DNA of 61,799 bases from Pseudomonas parakoreensis (GTDB lineage Bacteria; Pseudomonadota; Gammaproteobacteria; Pseudomonadales; Pseudomonadaceae). Under the pieces are notes generated by a model. It ran no database searches and was not told where the DNA came from. It was given only the letters and a program-made list of their open reading frames with translations. The stretch lies in contig NZ_BQHY01000026.1 in the NCBI RefSeq assembly GCF_021602155.1, forward strand, positions 1 through 61,799. The letters are read 5' to 3'. The stretch's first letter is position 1, and every line of letters begins with the position of its first letter. Positions 28,098-40,244 of the stretch are shown piece after piece. The translations under genes and the position numbers were made by a program.

Positions 28098-28207
28098 AAG
28101 GATGGCGCGTTTTGGCAAACGCAGCGGCAAGCGATGGGCTGCAAGCTGCAAGTAAAGGCTTTAGCGGATTTACAGGCTGTCGCTAATGGGCATGCTGACA
28201 CTGAACC

Positions 28208-28296
28208 TGTGGGAGCTGGCTTGCCAGCGATTGCGGTGGGTCAGTCGGCATTGAATTAGCAGACAGTCCGTCATCGCTGGCAAGCCAGCTCCCACA
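28208..28296. repeat. REP inverted pair (core GAGCTGGCTTGCCAGCGAT)
   Basis: The 24-base arms at 28208-28231 and 28273-28296 are perfect reverse complements. The pair lies just after the agtR stop codon and before the agtA upstream sites. It could act as a barrier between the regulator and transporter transcripts. Confidence 0.9.
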
Positions 28297-28312
28297 AGTT
28301 TCTACAGTGTTG

Positions 28313-28942
28313 CTAAAGGAGTTTGTGCTCCATCGCGTATTTGACCAGTTCGGCCAGCGAGGTGATGTTGAGCTTCTGCATCAGCCGCGCCTTGTGCGTG
28401 CTGATGGTCTTGCTGCTCAGCGCCAGTTGCTGGGCGATGTCGTTGACGTTGGCGCCTTGGGCCAGGCGTTCGAACACTGAGAATTCGCGCTCGGACAGCA
28501 ACGAATGCAACGGTCGCGTGTCGGTCAGGCCGACCTCGAAGACCATCCGGTCGGCCAGCTCCGGGTCAATGTAGCGCCCACCCGCCGCGACCTTGCGAAT
28601 CGCCGTCAGCAGCAACGCGGGATCACTGTCTTTGGTCGCATAACCAGCAGCGCCGACCTTTAGCGCGCGAGCGGCCATTTGCGCTTCATCGTGCATCGAA
28701 AGCACCAGAATCGCCGGTGGATTGTTCAACGCGCGAATCCGCGGGATCGCCTCCAGACCGTTGACGCCAGGCATCGAGATGTCCAGCAACACCACCTCGC
28801 ACGGCACACTGCGCAGGGTTTCGAGCAACTGCTCGCCATTGCTCGCCTCCCCCACCACTTGCAGGTCCTTGGCCAGGCCGATCAATTGCTTGATGCCTTC
28901 CCGGACGATGGTGTGGTCTTCGGCTACCAGTACACGGATCAA
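28313..28942 (-). CDS. agtR: Response regulator, NarL/LuxR type, AgtR-like
   Basis: A 209-residue protein with a receiver domain (1-120; phospho-acceptor Asp54 in VVLLDISMPG, acidic pair Glu8-Asp9) and a LuxR-type helix-turn-helix (about 145-205; LSEREFSVFERLAQG, SSKTISTHKARLMQKL). The start is an uncommon TTG at 28942, supported by TCTGGAG 8 bases before it and by the receiver beginning at once. The partner kinase gene is directly upstream. By homology it controls the agtABCD transporter. Confidence 0.88.
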   Translation of the reverse strand: MIRVLVAEDHTIVREGIKQLIGLAKDLQVVGEASNGEQLLETLRSVPCEVVLLDISMPGVNGLEAIPRIRALNNPPAILVLSMHDEAQMAARALKVGAAGYATKDSDPALLLTAIRKVAAGGRYIDPELADRMVFEVGLTDTRPLHSLLSEREFSVFERLAQGANVNDIAQQLALSSKTISTHKARLMQKLNITSLAELVKYAMEHKLL

Positions 28943-28977
28943 ATTTTTTCTCCAGATTTCAGGTACACACCAAACCC

Positions 28978-29001
28978 TGTGGGAGCGAGCCTGGTCGCGA
29001 T
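28978..29001. repeat. Single REP element, diverged (core TGTGGGAGCGAGCCTGGTCG)
   Basis: This singlet of the GAGCAGGCTCG family lies in the 85-base gap between agtS and agtR. Confidence 0.75.
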
Positions 29002-29027
29002 AGCGTCAGCTCAAACACCACAAACCT

Positions 29028-31424
29028 TCAAACCTCACTCACCGGCACCCACACCTTCAGACTGGTGCCCTCACCCGGCTCACTCTCAAGCACCAGCCGC
29101 CCGCCCATGATCAACACCCGCTCGCGCATGCCAACCAGGCCAAAGGATGTCGGCCGCTGCGCCGTCGCGACAAAGCCTGCGCCATCGTCGCTGACCGTCA
29201 GACACAACTCGTCGCCTTTCAGCGCCAGCGTCAGCTCCACAGTATGCGCTTGGGCGTGGCGCATCACATTGGTCAGCGCCTCCTGCAGGATGCGGAACAG
29301 CCCGATCGCCTTGGCGTCGCTGAGCACCGGCAGATTGTCCGGCACCTGCACCAGACATGGAATCTGCGTGCGCGCCTCGAATCGCCGCGCCTGCCACTCA
29401 ATCGCCGAAGCGATCCCGGCATCGAGGATCGGCGGGCGCAGCGCCGTCGCCACATCGCGCACCAGCTGGAACAACTGGGCGATCAGGCGTTTCATGCTGT
29501 TCAACCGTTCGTGCAGGCCCGGATCGAGTTGCGCGTAGGCCAGCTCGCACATCGAGGTTTCCAGTTTCAGCACCGTGAGCATCTGCCCCAGCTCATCGTG
29601 CACTTCACGGGCAATGCGCGCCTTCTCTTCTTCACGCACGCTTTCCAGGTGCGCCGACAGCTCGCGCAGCTGCTCGCGGGACGCCGCCAGTTCCAGTTCG
29701 ATGCGCTTGCTTTCGCTGATGTCCCAGACGATGCCGTCCCAGACATAGGCGCCATCCTCCAGCTGACGGGTGATTGCCTTGATCTCGGCCCAGCGCTGTT
29801 CACCCTGACGGGTGAGGATGCGGCCCTGCCACGACCAGTCACTGTCGGTGTCCAGTGCCTGATCCTGGGTCTGGTGGTAACTGGCCTTGTCGTCCGGGTG
29901 CACCAGGCTGCGCAAGCCCATGTCGCGGTGCGCAATGGCGGCCGGCGCGTAGCCGACCAGAGTCTCGCTGCCCTCGCTGATGTAGGCGAAATCGATCTGC
30001 CCGGTCACTGGCGCCCGCTCCAGGCGAAACACCAGCCCCGGTACGTTGGCGGCGATGCCTTGCAGGCGCGCTTCACTTTCCTGTAACGCGGCCAGCGCGC
30101 GGCGACGCTCGGTGACGTCGGTGAGATAAACCACCAGATACTCGCTGTCGCGAAAGCGCAGAAAACTCAGCGAAACATCCGCCGGCAGGACGCTGCCATC
30201 AGCGCGCACGCAGCTGGTTTCAAAGCTCAGCGGTCCTTCTTCACTGGCCCGCGCGCGTTTCCACAGGTTGAGCCAGCGGTCCATGTGCAGACCGGGTTCG
30301 AAATCGATCAGCGGCCGTTCGATCAACGCGCCCTGTGGATAACCGAGCATGCTTTCCGCCGCGCGGTTAGCGTAACGCACATGGCTGTCCCAGTTGACCC
30401 AAAGAATGCCGACAGTACTTTGATCGATGGAAAACTGGGTCAGGCGCAAGGCTTCTTCGCTGGCCGCGCGCAAGGCGATGTCTTCCCGGGCGGTCAACAG
30501 ACGGTGTTCGAGGCTGTGTTGCTGGCGTCGTTGCCAGACCACAATGGCCACACAACTGAGCAACAACACCGCAAACAGCAAACTGAGGTTCTGCCAGAAC
30601 CCCGGCGACTCCGACAGACGCGGGTATTTGGGTTGCAGCCATTGCGTGTGCAGGCGTTCCAGATCCTTCGCGGGAATCGCCCGCAGAGCACTTTCAACAA
30701 TGCCAGCCAACGCCGGCCAGTCGCGCCGTGTGGCAATGCGCAACAGCTGCGGCAAGCCGATATCGCCGACCACCACCAACCCGGCGAACTCAGGTTCGGC
30801 AGACAACCGTCCGAGTTGCGCCTCATCCACCACGGCGTAGGACGCCTGCTGGGTCAACAGCAGTTGCAGCGCCTGACGCTCCAGCGGCACGCCTTGCAGA
30901 TTCAGATGGGGATAGGTGCTGCGCAAATAGTCTGCCGTCACGCTGGGCATGCGCACGGCGACGCGCGACAGGCTGTCGAGTTTTTCCAGCTCGACCACGC
31001 CGCCGCTCTTCTGGTCGCTGACCACCAGCTGCGGCACCCGCATGTAGGGATCGGAAAACTGCCACAGGCGCAGTGCACCCGGGGTCTGGGTCAGGCCCGG
31101 GGCGATGTCGATTTCGCCTTCGCGGGCGGCCTCCTCCAGTTGCGCCAGATCCTGAAAATTGCGCCAGCTCAGCTCGACGTTCAAGGTCTTGGCCAGTGAC
31201 TTCATCAATTCGACATTGGCCCCGGACAAGCGCTGCAGACGTCGGTCGTACTGCGCGTACGGCGCCTGCAGCACCAGGCCCACACGCAACTCACGGTGCT
31301 GCGCCAGCCATTGCTGCTCGGCGGGCGTCAACAGCGCTGCATGCGCCGCCGGCGCAGACGCCGCCCAGCCCATCAAGGGAAAACACAACCAGCCGATAAC
31401 CCACAGGCAGCAAAAACGCATCAT
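29028..31424 (-). CDS. agtS: Hybrid sensor kinase with periplasmic solute-binding domain, AgtS-like
   Basis: A 798-residue membrane sensor. Signal peptide (about 1-28), then an SBP_bac_3-type domain (about 35-265) that likely binds the inducer directly. A membrane helix follows (FWQNLSLLFAVLLLSCVAIV, about 275-295), then two PAS domains (about 325-580) and a HisKA_3 dimerisation domain with phospho-acceptor His609 (AREVHDELGQ). The C-terminal HATPase domain has DDGAGF and SFGLVGMRER. There is no receiver domain. Two adjacent ATG codons exist; an AGAGA site favours 31424. Binding of 4-aminobutyrate or 5-aminovalerate is inferred from the P. aeruginosa system. Confidence 0.87.
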   Translation of the reverse strand: MMRFCCLWVIGWLCFPLMGWAASAPAAHAALLTPAEQQWLAQHRELRVGLVLQAPYAQYDRRLQRLSGANVELMKSLAKTLNVELSWRNFQDLAQLEEAAREGEIDIAPGLTQTPGALRLWQFSDPYMRVPQLVVSDQKSGGVVELEKLDSLSRVAVRMPSVTADYLRSTYPHLNLQGVPLERQALQLLLTQQASYAVVDEAQLGRLSAEPEFAGLVVVGDIGLPQLLRIATRRDWPALAGIVESALRAIPAKDLERLHTQWLQPKYPRLSESPGFWQNLSLLFAVLLLSCVAIVVWQRRQQHSLEHRLLTAREDIALRAASEEALRLTQFSIDQSTVGILWVNWDSHVRYANRAAESMLGYPQGALIERPLIDFEPGLHMDRWLNLWKRARASEEGPLSFETSCVRADGSVLPADVSLSFLRFRDSEYLVVYLTDVTERRRALAALQESEARLQGIAANVPGLVFRLERAPVTGQIDFAYISEGSETLVGYAPAAIAHRDMGLRSLVHPDDKASYHQTQDQALDTDSDWSWQGRILTRQGEQRWAEIKAITRQLEDGAYVWDGIVWDISESKRIELELAASREQLRELSAHLESVREEEKARIAREVHDELGQMLTVLKLETSMCELAYAQLDPGLHERLNSMKRLIAQLFQLVRDVATALRPPILDAGIASAIEWQARRFEARTQIPCLVQVPDNLPVLSDAKAIGLFRILQEALTNVMRHAQAHTVELTLALKGDELCLTVSDDGAGFVATAQRPTSFGLVGMRERVLIMGGRLVLESEPGEGTSLKVWVPVSEV

Positions 31425-31498
31425 TGAAGTCTCTTGCACTGACAAATTCTGACCAACCCATTAGGCTGCCGGGATACTTTTCTGGCCTGGAATAACCG

Positions 31499-32488
31499 AT
31501 GCCCTCTGTCTATCGCCTGGCAATGCCAGCATTGTGCCTGTCGCTGATCCTGCCTTGTGCGTTTTCCGTCGAAGCCGCCGATCCGGCGCCCGCCTCCACC
31601 GCCGAGCAACCGCCCGCCGAAAAACCCGCCGAGCGCCAGCCACTGCTTGAGCGTAGTCAGGAAGAAGCCGCAGCACTCGAACGTAAAGTCCCGGCGCAAG
31701 AGCAGCAGCAACTGCAGGCCGGCGCCGACACTTTCCTCGCCCTGTGGAAACCGGCCAACACTGCCGAACCCAAAGGTGCGGTCATTATTGTGCCGGGCGC
31801 CGGCGAAACCGCTGACTGGCCGCAAGTGATCGCCCCGCTGCGCAACAAATTGCCCGACGTCGAGTGGAGCAGCCTGAGTATCACCCTGCCGGATCTGCAA
31901 AGCGATGTCATCGCTCCACGCGTGATTGCGCCCGCCGCCGCGCCAAAAGCCGCGGAAAGTGGCAGCAAGGATTCCACCACCGCGCAACCGATCGAACAGG
32001 CTGCGGGCGGCGAAGCGGACGTGGCGGATCAGGTCGTGGCCGAAACGACTGAAGAACAATCCAAGGCGGATGCCGAGCGAATCTTTGCGCGGATCGACGC
32101 GGCCATTGCCTACGCCGAGCAACAAAGCGCACGCCGGGTCGTGATCCTCGGTCACGGTACGGGCGCGTACTGGGCGGCGCGTTTCCTCAGCGAGCGGCAG
32201 AGTTCGCAGGTCGAGAAGCTAGTGATGGTCGATGCGCAAACGCCAAGTAAAGCCAAGCCGCAACTGGCCGAGCTGACGCCGACCCTGAAGTTGCCGACGG
32301 CTGACATTTTCTACATGGACAAGGCGCTGGATCGTAACGCGGCGCTGGAGCGCATGCAGGCCAGCAAGCGCCTGAAGACTTCGGCGTTCAGCCAGGTGGC
32401 GCTCAAGGCGTTGCCGGATAAAAAGGCTGAGCAGGAACAGTTGTTTCGGCGGGTGCGTGGCTGGTTGAATCCGCAGAAGACTGACTGA
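31499..32488 (+). CDS. DUF3530 family secreted alpha/beta-hydrolase-like protein
   Basis: A 329-residue protein of unknown function. It has a signal peptide of about 26 residues, a low-complexity Pro/Glu/Ala segment, and then an alpha/beta-hydrolase-like fold. Where active lipases have GxSxG, this protein has LGHGTGAYWAA, so the nucleophile serine appears to be missing. VIIVPGAGETADWP resembles the oxyanion strand. A second Ala/Glu-rich insert (about 140-190) splits the fold. It is divergent from agtS. It may be a non-catalytic envelope protein. Confidence 0.8.
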   Translation: MPSVYRLAMPALCLSLILPCAFSVEAADPAPASTAEQPPAEKPAERQPLLERSQEEAAALERKVPAQEQQQLQAGADTFLALWKPANTAEPKGAVIIVPGAGETADWPQVIAPLRNKLPDVEWSSLSITLPDLQSDVIAPRVIAPAAAPKAAESGSKDSTTAQPIEQAAGGEADVADQVVAETTEEQSKADAERIFARIDAAIAYAEQQSARRVVILGHGTGAYWAARFLSERQSSQVEKLVMVDAQTPSKAKPQLAELTPTLKLPTADIFYMDKALDRNAALERMQASKRLKTSAFSQVALKALPDKKAEQEQLFRRVRGWLNPQKTD

Positions 32489-32510
32489 CTGGAAGACCGA
32501 GTCGCCCCAT

Positions 32511-32528
32511 TCGCGAGCCTGCTCGCGA
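32511..32528. repeat. Short palindrome between convergent genes
   Basis: TCGCGAGC-CT-GCTCGCGA is a perfect 8-bp hairpin related to the GAGCAGGCTCG REP family. It lies 22 bases after the DUF3530 gene stop and 38 bases from the djlA stop. There is no T run, so terminator function is uncertain. Confidence 0.6.
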
Positions 32529-32566
32529 TGAGGCCATTTCAGCCAACCCATATTTAACGGCAACGA

Positions 32567-33334
32567 TCAGCGAAAACCCCGCCGCGCCCGAATCAGGGTA
32601 AACGCGTTGTGCAACTCACGGGTTTTCTCGGTCGCCTCGCGCACCTGCTCAGGCGTCGCACCGCTGCCGGCGATCTTGTCCGGGTGATGACGACTGAGCA
32701 GCCGTCGATAGGCGCGCTTGATCTGTGCCGGCTCGCTGGTCGCCGACACGCCGAGCAGGCGCATCGCTTCCTGATAACTCACCGCCGCACTGACAATCGG
32801 CCGTTTATTCGGCTCGTAATCATTGGCCAGCGCCTGGATCTGGTGCGTCGTCCAGCCCAGCCACTTGCCCCACTGCGCCAATAATTCGCGCTCACTGACA
32901 CCCGCACGACCGTCGGCCCAGACCATCCGCCAGCAGGCACGCAACACGCCTTCGGCGGCATGCGGCTGAGCACTCAGGCGCCGCAGATAACCGCGCAGGC
33001 GGTCACCGCCGGACTTGCCACGATTGAACGCCGCAATCGCCCGCCGCCGCGCCGGCTCGCTCATTTCCAACGCGTTCATTTCGTTGCGCGCCTGCTGGAT
33101 ATGGCCGTCCGTCACCCGCCCGTCACTCTTGGCCAGACGCCCGAGCAGCACGAACAACAGTTCGTCGTTGCGCAACATCGGTCGCCCGCCGAGCTTTTCC
33201 CGCAAATGCCCCCAGCTTTGCAAGTGCAGGCGCCGATCCAGCGCCTGTCCCAACAATGCCCCAAGCATGGCCCCCGGAATGCTGGCGATCGCAAAACCCG
33301 CTCCGGCTCCAATCAGAGTCCCTGGCCACAACAT
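32567..33334 (-). CDS. djlA: DjlA-like membrane-anchored J-domain co-chaperone
   Basis: A 255-residue protein. A glycine-rich N-terminal membrane segment (about 5-30) is followed by a TerB-like helical domain (about 50-170) and a C-terminal J domain. The J-domain motif is HHPDK in RRLLSRHHPDKIAG. It would recruit DnaK at the inner membrane. It starts 1 base after the murU stop codon, so it is probably the last gene of amgK-murU-djlA. Confidence 0.9.
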   Translation of the reverse strand: MLWPGTLIGAGAGFAIASIPGAMLGALLGQALDRRLHLQSWGHLREKLGGRPMLRNDELLFVLLGRLAKSDGRVTDGHIQQARNEMNALEMSEPARRRAIAAFNRGKSGGDRLRGYLRRLSAQPHAAEGVLRACWRMVWADGRAGVSERELLAQWGKWLGWTTHQIQALANDYEPNKRPIVSAAVSYQEAMRLLGVSATSEPAQIKRAYRRLLSRHHPDKIAGSGATPEQVREATEKTRELHNAFTLIRARRGFR

Positions 33335-33335
33335 A

Positions 33336-35023
<1,688 letters not shown>

Positions 35024-35153
35024 TGCAAGGGTCTCCGACGGCGCTAGCCGTCAAGCGGGTCATGCTTTATTATCCAGCATCTTTTTCAGACCATCGAGAG
35101 GCGTGCGGCCCACACCGCGGGCAGATGGCACGCAGGAAGCCCGGACTAATAAG

Positions 35154-37961
35154 ATGGCATTGAAATCCCCCGCGTTTCGTAAAAAATTTCCGTTGTTGGT
35201 AACCGGCAGTCTGCTGGCTATGCAACCTCTGGCCAGTCAATTCGTTGTTGCCGCCGAGCAGTATGACTGCGCCGTCTCGGTAACGGGTGGCTGGGCCTGT
35301 GCGCCCAAGACGCCGGCAGCTGCATTGCCGCCGCGTCCGGTGCATGACGGCAGCGCTGTCAGCGCTGTCAGCGCCGCCGGCGAAGCCACGGCCCAGAACG
35401 GTTCCACTGCCGACACCGGCGCCAAGCCTGTGCTGGTCACCGAAGCCAAGGGCCGCGGCCTGAAATCCCGTAGCGAAGACTACAGTCACCTCGACTGGGT
35501 TCCGCGCGAGAAGCTCACCGCCGCCCAATTGGCCGAGACCGGTCCTTACTGCTCTGGTTCCTATATCGAACCGATTCGTCCTGGCATGAATGACAAGACG
35601 AATAAAAGTGACGCACCGACCTTTATCGGCGCCAAGGCCTCGCGCTACAACACCGAAGATCAGGTGGGTACGCTGGCCGGCGACGTGGTCCTGCGTCAGG
35701 GCAGCATGCAGGTCGAGTCCGACGAGGCCAGCCTCTATCAGGCCGAGAGCCGTGCCGAACTCAACGGCGACGTGCGCATTCGCGACAACGGTGCACTGAT
35801 CGTCGGCGACCACGCCGATGTGCAGCTCGACACCGGTGAAGCCAAGGTCGACAACGCCGAATACGTGATGCACAAATCGCGCATCCGCGGTAACGCGCTG
35901 TACGCCAAGCGTGCCGAGAACGCGATCATCCGCTTGAAGGACGGCACGTACACCACGTGCGAACCGAACAGCAACGCGTGGCAGCTCAAGGGCAACAACA
36001 TCACCCTGAACCCGGCCACTGGCTTCGGTACCGCGACCAACGTGACACTGCGGGTCAAAGACATTCCGATCCTGTACACGCCGTACATCTACTTCCCGAT
36101 CGACGATCGTCGCCAATCGGGTTTCCTGCCGCCGACCATCGGTACCGGCAGCGATACCGGCTTCATGCTGGTCACCCCGTACTACTTCAACCTGGCACCG
36201 AACTACGATGCCACGTTGTACCCGCGTTACATGAGCAAGCGCGGCATGCTGGTCGAAGGCGAGTTCCGTTACCTGACCAAGTCCAGCGAAGGCCAGTTCG
36301 GTGCGGCGTATCTGAACGACGAAGATACCGATCGCAGCAAGCAGACCGATTACGAAAAAAATCGCTACATGTACAACTGGCAGCACAAGGGCGGACTCGA
36401 CTCCCGTGTGATGACTCAGGTTGACTACACCAAGATCAGCGATCCGTACTACTTCCAGGACCTGACCACCGATCAGATTGGTGTGAAGAGCGCTGACTAT
36501 GTGAATCAGCAGGGTTCGGTGACCTACCGCGGTGACAGCTATACCGCACGCCTGAATGCTCAGCAGTACCAATTGGCTACTGTTTCGAACATCACGCCGT
36601 ACGGCCGTCTGCCGCAGATCACCTTTAATGGTCAACTGCCGTATCACCCGGAAGGTCTGAATTTCGATTACGAGACCGAGATCGTTCGGTTTGATCGTGA
36701 TCTGGAAAAAGGAAACTTCACGGACGAGGACGGCAACGTCTCGCCACGCCTCGATACCAACGTACAGGGTCTGGCGCGCGCCAACGGCGACCGTCTGAAT
36801 CTGAAGCCGGGCGTCAGCCTGCCGATGAACTGGACCTATGGTTTCCTGAAGCCATCGCTCAAGTACCAGTACACCCAGTATCAGCTGGATCTGGACGGTA
36901 CCGGCAAGTCCCAGATTGCTGCACAAACCGCTGAGCAGAACAAACTCAACGGCACCTTCGACAGCAATCAGAGTCGTGGCGTACCGATCGCCAGCGTCGA
37001 CAGCGGGCTGTACTTCGACCGCAACACGTCGTACTTCGGCAAGAACTATCGCCAGACTCTGGAACCGCGCCTGTTCTACCTGTATGTACCCAAGGTTGAT
37101 CAGGAAGACATTCCGGTATTCGACACCAGTGAATACACCTTCAACTACGCGTCACTGTTCCGTGACAACCGCTTCTCTGGCTCCGACCGTGTCGGCGACG
37201 AGAACAAGCTGTCGCTGGGTGTGACCAGCCGCTGGATCGAAGACGACGGTTTCGAGCGTCAACGTATCAGCGTCGGTCAGGCGTACTACTTCAAGGATCG
37301 TGAAGTACAACTGCCAGGCATCGCGTTCAAGGATCGCAAGGATGCCCAGTCCGACGTGTCGCCATACGCGCTGGAATACGAATACCGCTGGAACCGCGAT
37401 TGGCGCACCACGGCCGACTACAACTGGGACCCGGACAGCCGCAGCCCGCGTTCCGGCAGCGCGATGTTCCATTACCAGCCAGAAGACAACCCGAACAAGG
37501 TGGTCAACGTCGGTTATCGCTATCGCAACGACCAGGTTCGTTACGATCAGACCACCGGCAAATGGTCGGTGGGTGGTGGCGACTACGGCACCCCGGGTCA
37601 GCCTGGCTACGTAAAGGACTACTACAAGATCCAGCAGCATGACTTCTCGGTCATCTGGCCGATCGTTCCGCAGTGGAGCGCGATCAGCCGGTGGCAGTAC
37701 GACTACAACCGCAACCGTACACTGGAAGCCTTTGGTGGTTTCGAGTACGACAACTGCTGCTGGAAACTGCGCCTGATCAACCGTTACTGGGTTTCCTACG
37801 ACGAATTCAGTCAGGAAGCTCCACAAAACGAAAAAGGCGACCACGGCGTCTTCCTCCAAATTGTTCTGAAGGGACTCGGCGGCCTGACTGGCGCCAAGGT
37901 AGAGAGCTTCCTCGACAAAGGCATCCAAGGTTATCGTCAACGTGAAGACCAAGCTTTCTGA
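35154..37961 (+). CDS. lptD: LPS-assembly outer-membrane protein LptD
   Basis: Inserts lipopolysaccharide into the outer leaflet together with LptE. The protein is 935 residues. The signal peptide is about 33 residues. A periplasmic beta-jellyroll domain follows, preceded by a Pseudomonas-type N-terminal extension, and then the large C-terminal barrel. Disulfide-forming cysteines are seen near the N terminus (Cys39, Cys49) and as the adjacent pair Cys868-Cys869 in YDNCCWK. The ATG at 35154 is preferred to one 51 bases upstream because the signal peptide starts there. The 3' end overlaps surA by 20 bases. Confidence 0.97.
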   Translation: MALKSPAFRKKFPLLVTGSLLAMQPLASQFVVAAEQYDCAVSVTGGWACAPKTPAAALPPRPVHDGSAVSAVSAAGEATAQNGSTADTGAKPVLVTEAKGRGLKSRSEDYSHLDWVPREKLTAAQLAETGPYCSGSYIEPIRPGMNDKTNKSDAPTFIGAKASRYNTEDQVGTLAGDVVLRQGSMQVESDEASLYQAESRAELNGDVRIRDNGALIVGDHADVQLDTGEAKVDNAEYVMHKSRIRGNALYAKRAENAIIRLKDGTYTTCEPNSNAWQLKGNNITLNPATGFGTATNVTLRVKDIPILYTPYIYFPIDDRRQSGFLPPTIGTGSDTGFMLVTPYYFNLAPNYDATLYPRYMSKRGMLVEGEFRYLTKSSEGQFGAAYLNDEDTDRSKQTDYEKNRYMYNWQHKGGLDSRVMTQVDYTKISDPYYFQDLTTDQIGVKSADYVNQQGSVTYRGDSYTARLNAQQYQLATVSNITPYGRLPQITFNGQLPYHPEGLNFDYETEIVRFDRDLEKGNFTDEDGNVSPRLDTNVQGLARANGDRLNLKPGVSLPMNWTYGFLKPSLKYQYTQYQLDLDGTGKSQIAAQTAEQNKLNGTFDSNQSRGVPIASVDSGLYFDRNTSYFGKNYRQTLEPRLFYLYVPKVDQEDIPVFDTSEYTFNYASLFRDNRFSGSDRVGDENKLSLGVTSRWIEDDGFERQRISVGQAYYFKDREVQLPGIAFKDRKDAQSDVSPYALEYEYRWNRDWRTTADYNWDPDSRSPRSGSAMFHYQPEDNPNKVVNVGYRYRNDQVRYDQTTGKWSVGGGDYGTPGQPGYVKDYYKIQQHDFSVIWPIVPQWSAISRWQYDYNRNRTLEAFGGFEYDNCCWKLRLINRYWVSYDEFSQEAPQNEKGDHGVFLQIVLKGLGGLTGAKVESFLDKGIQGYRQREDQAF

Positions 37962-39258
37962 TTCTCTGCGCCCGCTGTTGCTGGGCGCGCTGTTCCTGGG
38001 TACTGCGGCCAACGCCGCAGTACAGTCCATCGATAAAGTGGTTGCGATCGTTGATAACGACGTGGTCATGCAGAGCCAACTGGACCAGCGTGTCCATGAA
38101 GTTCAGCAGACCATCGCCAAGCGTGGCGGCGGCATGCCGCCGCCGGGCGTGCTGGATCAGCAGGTGCTCGAGCGCCTGATCGTCGAAAACCTGCAACTGC
38201 AGATCGGCGAGCGTTCCGGCATCCGCATTACCGACGAAGAGCTGAACCAGGCAGTCGGCACCATCGCCCAGCGCAACAACATGACCGTGGATCAATTCCG
38301 CGCCGCCCTGGCTCACGACGGTTTGTCCTATGACGACGCCCGTGACCAGATCAAGCGCGAGATGATCATCAGCCGTGTGCGTCAGCGCCGCGTGGCAGAA
38401 CGCATTCAGGTCTCCGAGCAGGAAGTGAAGAACTTCCTCGCTTCCGACCTGGGCAAGATGCAACTGTCCGAAGAACTGCACCTGGCCAACATCCTGATTC
38501 CTACACCGGAAAGCGCCAACTCTGATGCGATTCAGAGTGCTTACCGTCAGGCGATGGACGTTTACCAGCAACTCAAGCAAGGCGCTGACTTCGGTCAGAT
38601 GGCCGTGGCCAAATCCGGCAGCGACAACGCTCTGGAAGGTGGCGACATGGGCTGGCGTAAAGCTGCGCAATTGCCACCGCCGTTCGACCGTGAGCTGAGC
38701 AGCATGGCCGTTGGCGACATCACTCAGCCTGCACGTACCCCGGGTGGTTTCATCATCCTCAAGTTGCTGGCCAAACGGGGTGGTGAAACCCAGATGCGTG
38801 ATGAGGTGCATGTGCGCCACATCCTGGTCAAGCCAAGCCCGATCCGCGACGAAGCCAAGACCAAAGCCCTGGTGCAATCGCTGTACGAGCGCATCCTGGC
38901 CGGTGAAGACTTCGCTGAACTGGCGAAGAACTACTCCGAAGACCCGGGCTCGGCGCTCAACGGCGGCGACCTGAACTGGATCGACCCGAACGCACTGGTA
39001 CCGGAATTCCGCGAAGTGATGGCCAAGACCCCACAAGGTCAGCTGTCCAAGCCGTTCCAGACCCAGTACGGCTGGCACGTGCTGGAAGTCCTTGGCCGCC
39101 GCGCCACCGACAGCACCGAATCGGCACGCGAGCAACAGGCTATGAATGTTCTGCGTAACAAAAAATACGATGAAGAGCTGCAAAACTGGCTGCGTCAGAT
39201 TCGTGAAGAAGCCTACGTAGAAATCAAACTCCCTGGTGCAGACCAGGCAGCGCAGTGA
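37942..39258 (+). CDS. surA: Periplasmic chaperone and peptidyl-prolyl isomerase SurA
   Basis: Escorts outer-membrane proteins across the periplasm. The protein is 438 residues. The signal peptide is about 25 residues ([11 protein letters not shown]...ANA). An N-terminal chaperone domain is followed by two parvulin domains (about 175-275 and 285-385; LHLANILIP and VHVRHILVK are their first strands). The start is a GTG at 37942 inside the end of lptD, chosen by similarity to P. aeruginosa SurA. Coupling to lptD makes functional sense because LptD itself depends on SurA. Confidence 0.95.
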   Translation: MKTKLSDSLRPLLLGALFLGTAANAAVQSIDKVVAIVDNDVVMQSQLDQRVHEVQQTIAKRGGGMPPPGVLDQQVLERLIVENLQLQIGERSGIRITDEELNQAVGTIAQRNNMTVDQFRAALAHDGLSYDDARDQIKREMIISRVRQRRVAERIQVSEQEVKNFLASDLGKMQLSEELHLANILIPTPESANSDAIQSAYRQAMDVYQQLKQGADFGQMAVAKSGSDNALEGGDMGWRKAAQLPPPFDRELSSMAVGDITQPARTPGGFIILKLLAKRGGETQMRDEVHVRHILVKPSPIRDEAKTKALVQSLYERILAGEDFAELAKNYSEDPGSALNGGDLNWIDPNALVPEFREVMAKTPQGQLSKPFQTQYGWHVLEVLGRRATDSTESAREQQAMNVLRNKKYDEELQNWLRQIREEAYVEIKLPGADQAAQ

Positions 39259-40244
39259 AACCCAAGCGTTTCGCGCTGACACCCGGCGAACCAGCCGGCA
39301 TCGGTCCCGACCTGTGCCTGCTGCTCGCCTCGCAAGCCCAGCCACATCCCCTGATTGCCATCACCAGCCGCGACCTGCTCACCGAGCGGGCCGCGCAGTT
39401 GGGGCTGGCCGTCAATTTGCTTGAAGTTGCGCCTGACAACTGGCCGGCTGTTCCAGCCTCCGCTGGCAGCCTGTATGTCTGGGACACTCCACTCAGCACT
39501 CCCGTGGTCGCTGGTCAACTGAACAAGGCTAACGCCGCCTTCGTCCTCGAAACCCTGACCCGTGCCGGCAACGGCTGCCTGAACGGCGACTTCGCCGGGA
39601 TGATCACCGCACCGGTACACAAGGGCGTGATCAACGAATCCGGTATCCCGTTCTCCGGACACACGGAATTCCTCGCCGACCTGACTCACACCGCCCAAGT
39701 GGTGATGATGCTCGCTACCCGCGGCTTGCGCGTGGCACTGGTGACCACTCACCTGCCCCTGCGCGAGATTGCCGATGCAATCACCCCGGAGCGGCTGGAG
39801 CGGGTCACGCGAATTCTGCACGCCGACCTGCAAGACAAATTCGGCATCGCCCGGCCACGTATTCTGGTCTGCGGACTCAACCCGCACGCCGGCGAAGGCG
39901 GACACCTGGGCCATGAAGAAATCGACATCATCGAACCGACATTGGAGCGCCTGCGCGGCGAGGGCATGGACCTCCGTGGCCCGCTGCCTGCCGACACTCT
40001 GTTTACCCCCAAATATCTGGAGCACTGCGACGCAGTGCTGGCGATGTACCACGACCAGGGCCTGCCCGTGCTGAAGTACAAAGGCTTCGGCGCGGCGGTC
40101 AACGTGACCCTCGGCCTGCCGATCATCCGCACGTCGGTCGACCACGGCACTGCCCTGGATCTGGCCGGCAGCGGCAAGATCGACACCGGCAGCCTGCAGG
40201 TCGCCCTGGAAACCGCCTACCAGATGGCCGAGACCCGTTTATGA
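39255..40244 (+). CDS. pdxA: 4-hydroxythreonine-4-phosphate dehydrogenase
   Basis: NAD-dependent enzyme of pyridoxal-phosphate synthesis. The protein is 329 residues. [12 protein letters not shown] is the substrate phosphate loop, the metal ligands are His in [10 protein letters not shown]... and [14 protein letters not shown], and [15 protein letters not shown] is the C-terminal signature. The start is a GTG that overlaps the surA stop (GTGA). It is part of the conserved surA-pdxA-rsmA block. Confidence 0.97.
   Translation: MKPKRFALTPGEPAGIGPDLCLLLASQAQPHPLIAITSRDLLTERAAQLGLAVNLLEVAPDNWPAVPASAGSLYVWDTPLSTPVVAGQLNKANAAFVLETLTRAGNGCLNGDFAGMITAPVHKGVINESGIPFSGHTEFLADLTHTAQVVMMLATRGLRVALVTTHLPLREIADAITPERLERVTRILHADLQDKFGIARPRILVCGLNPHAGEGGHLGHEEIDIIEPTLERLRGEGMDLRGPLPADTLFTPKYLEHCDAVLAMYHDQGLPVLKYKGFGAAVNVTLGLPIIRTSVDHGTALDLAGSGKIDTGSLQVALETAYQMAETRL

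Noticed and set aside
35070-36926. A 618-codon open frame on the minus strand
   Set aside because: It is antisense to lptD, which is unmistakable. It is an effect of codon bias.
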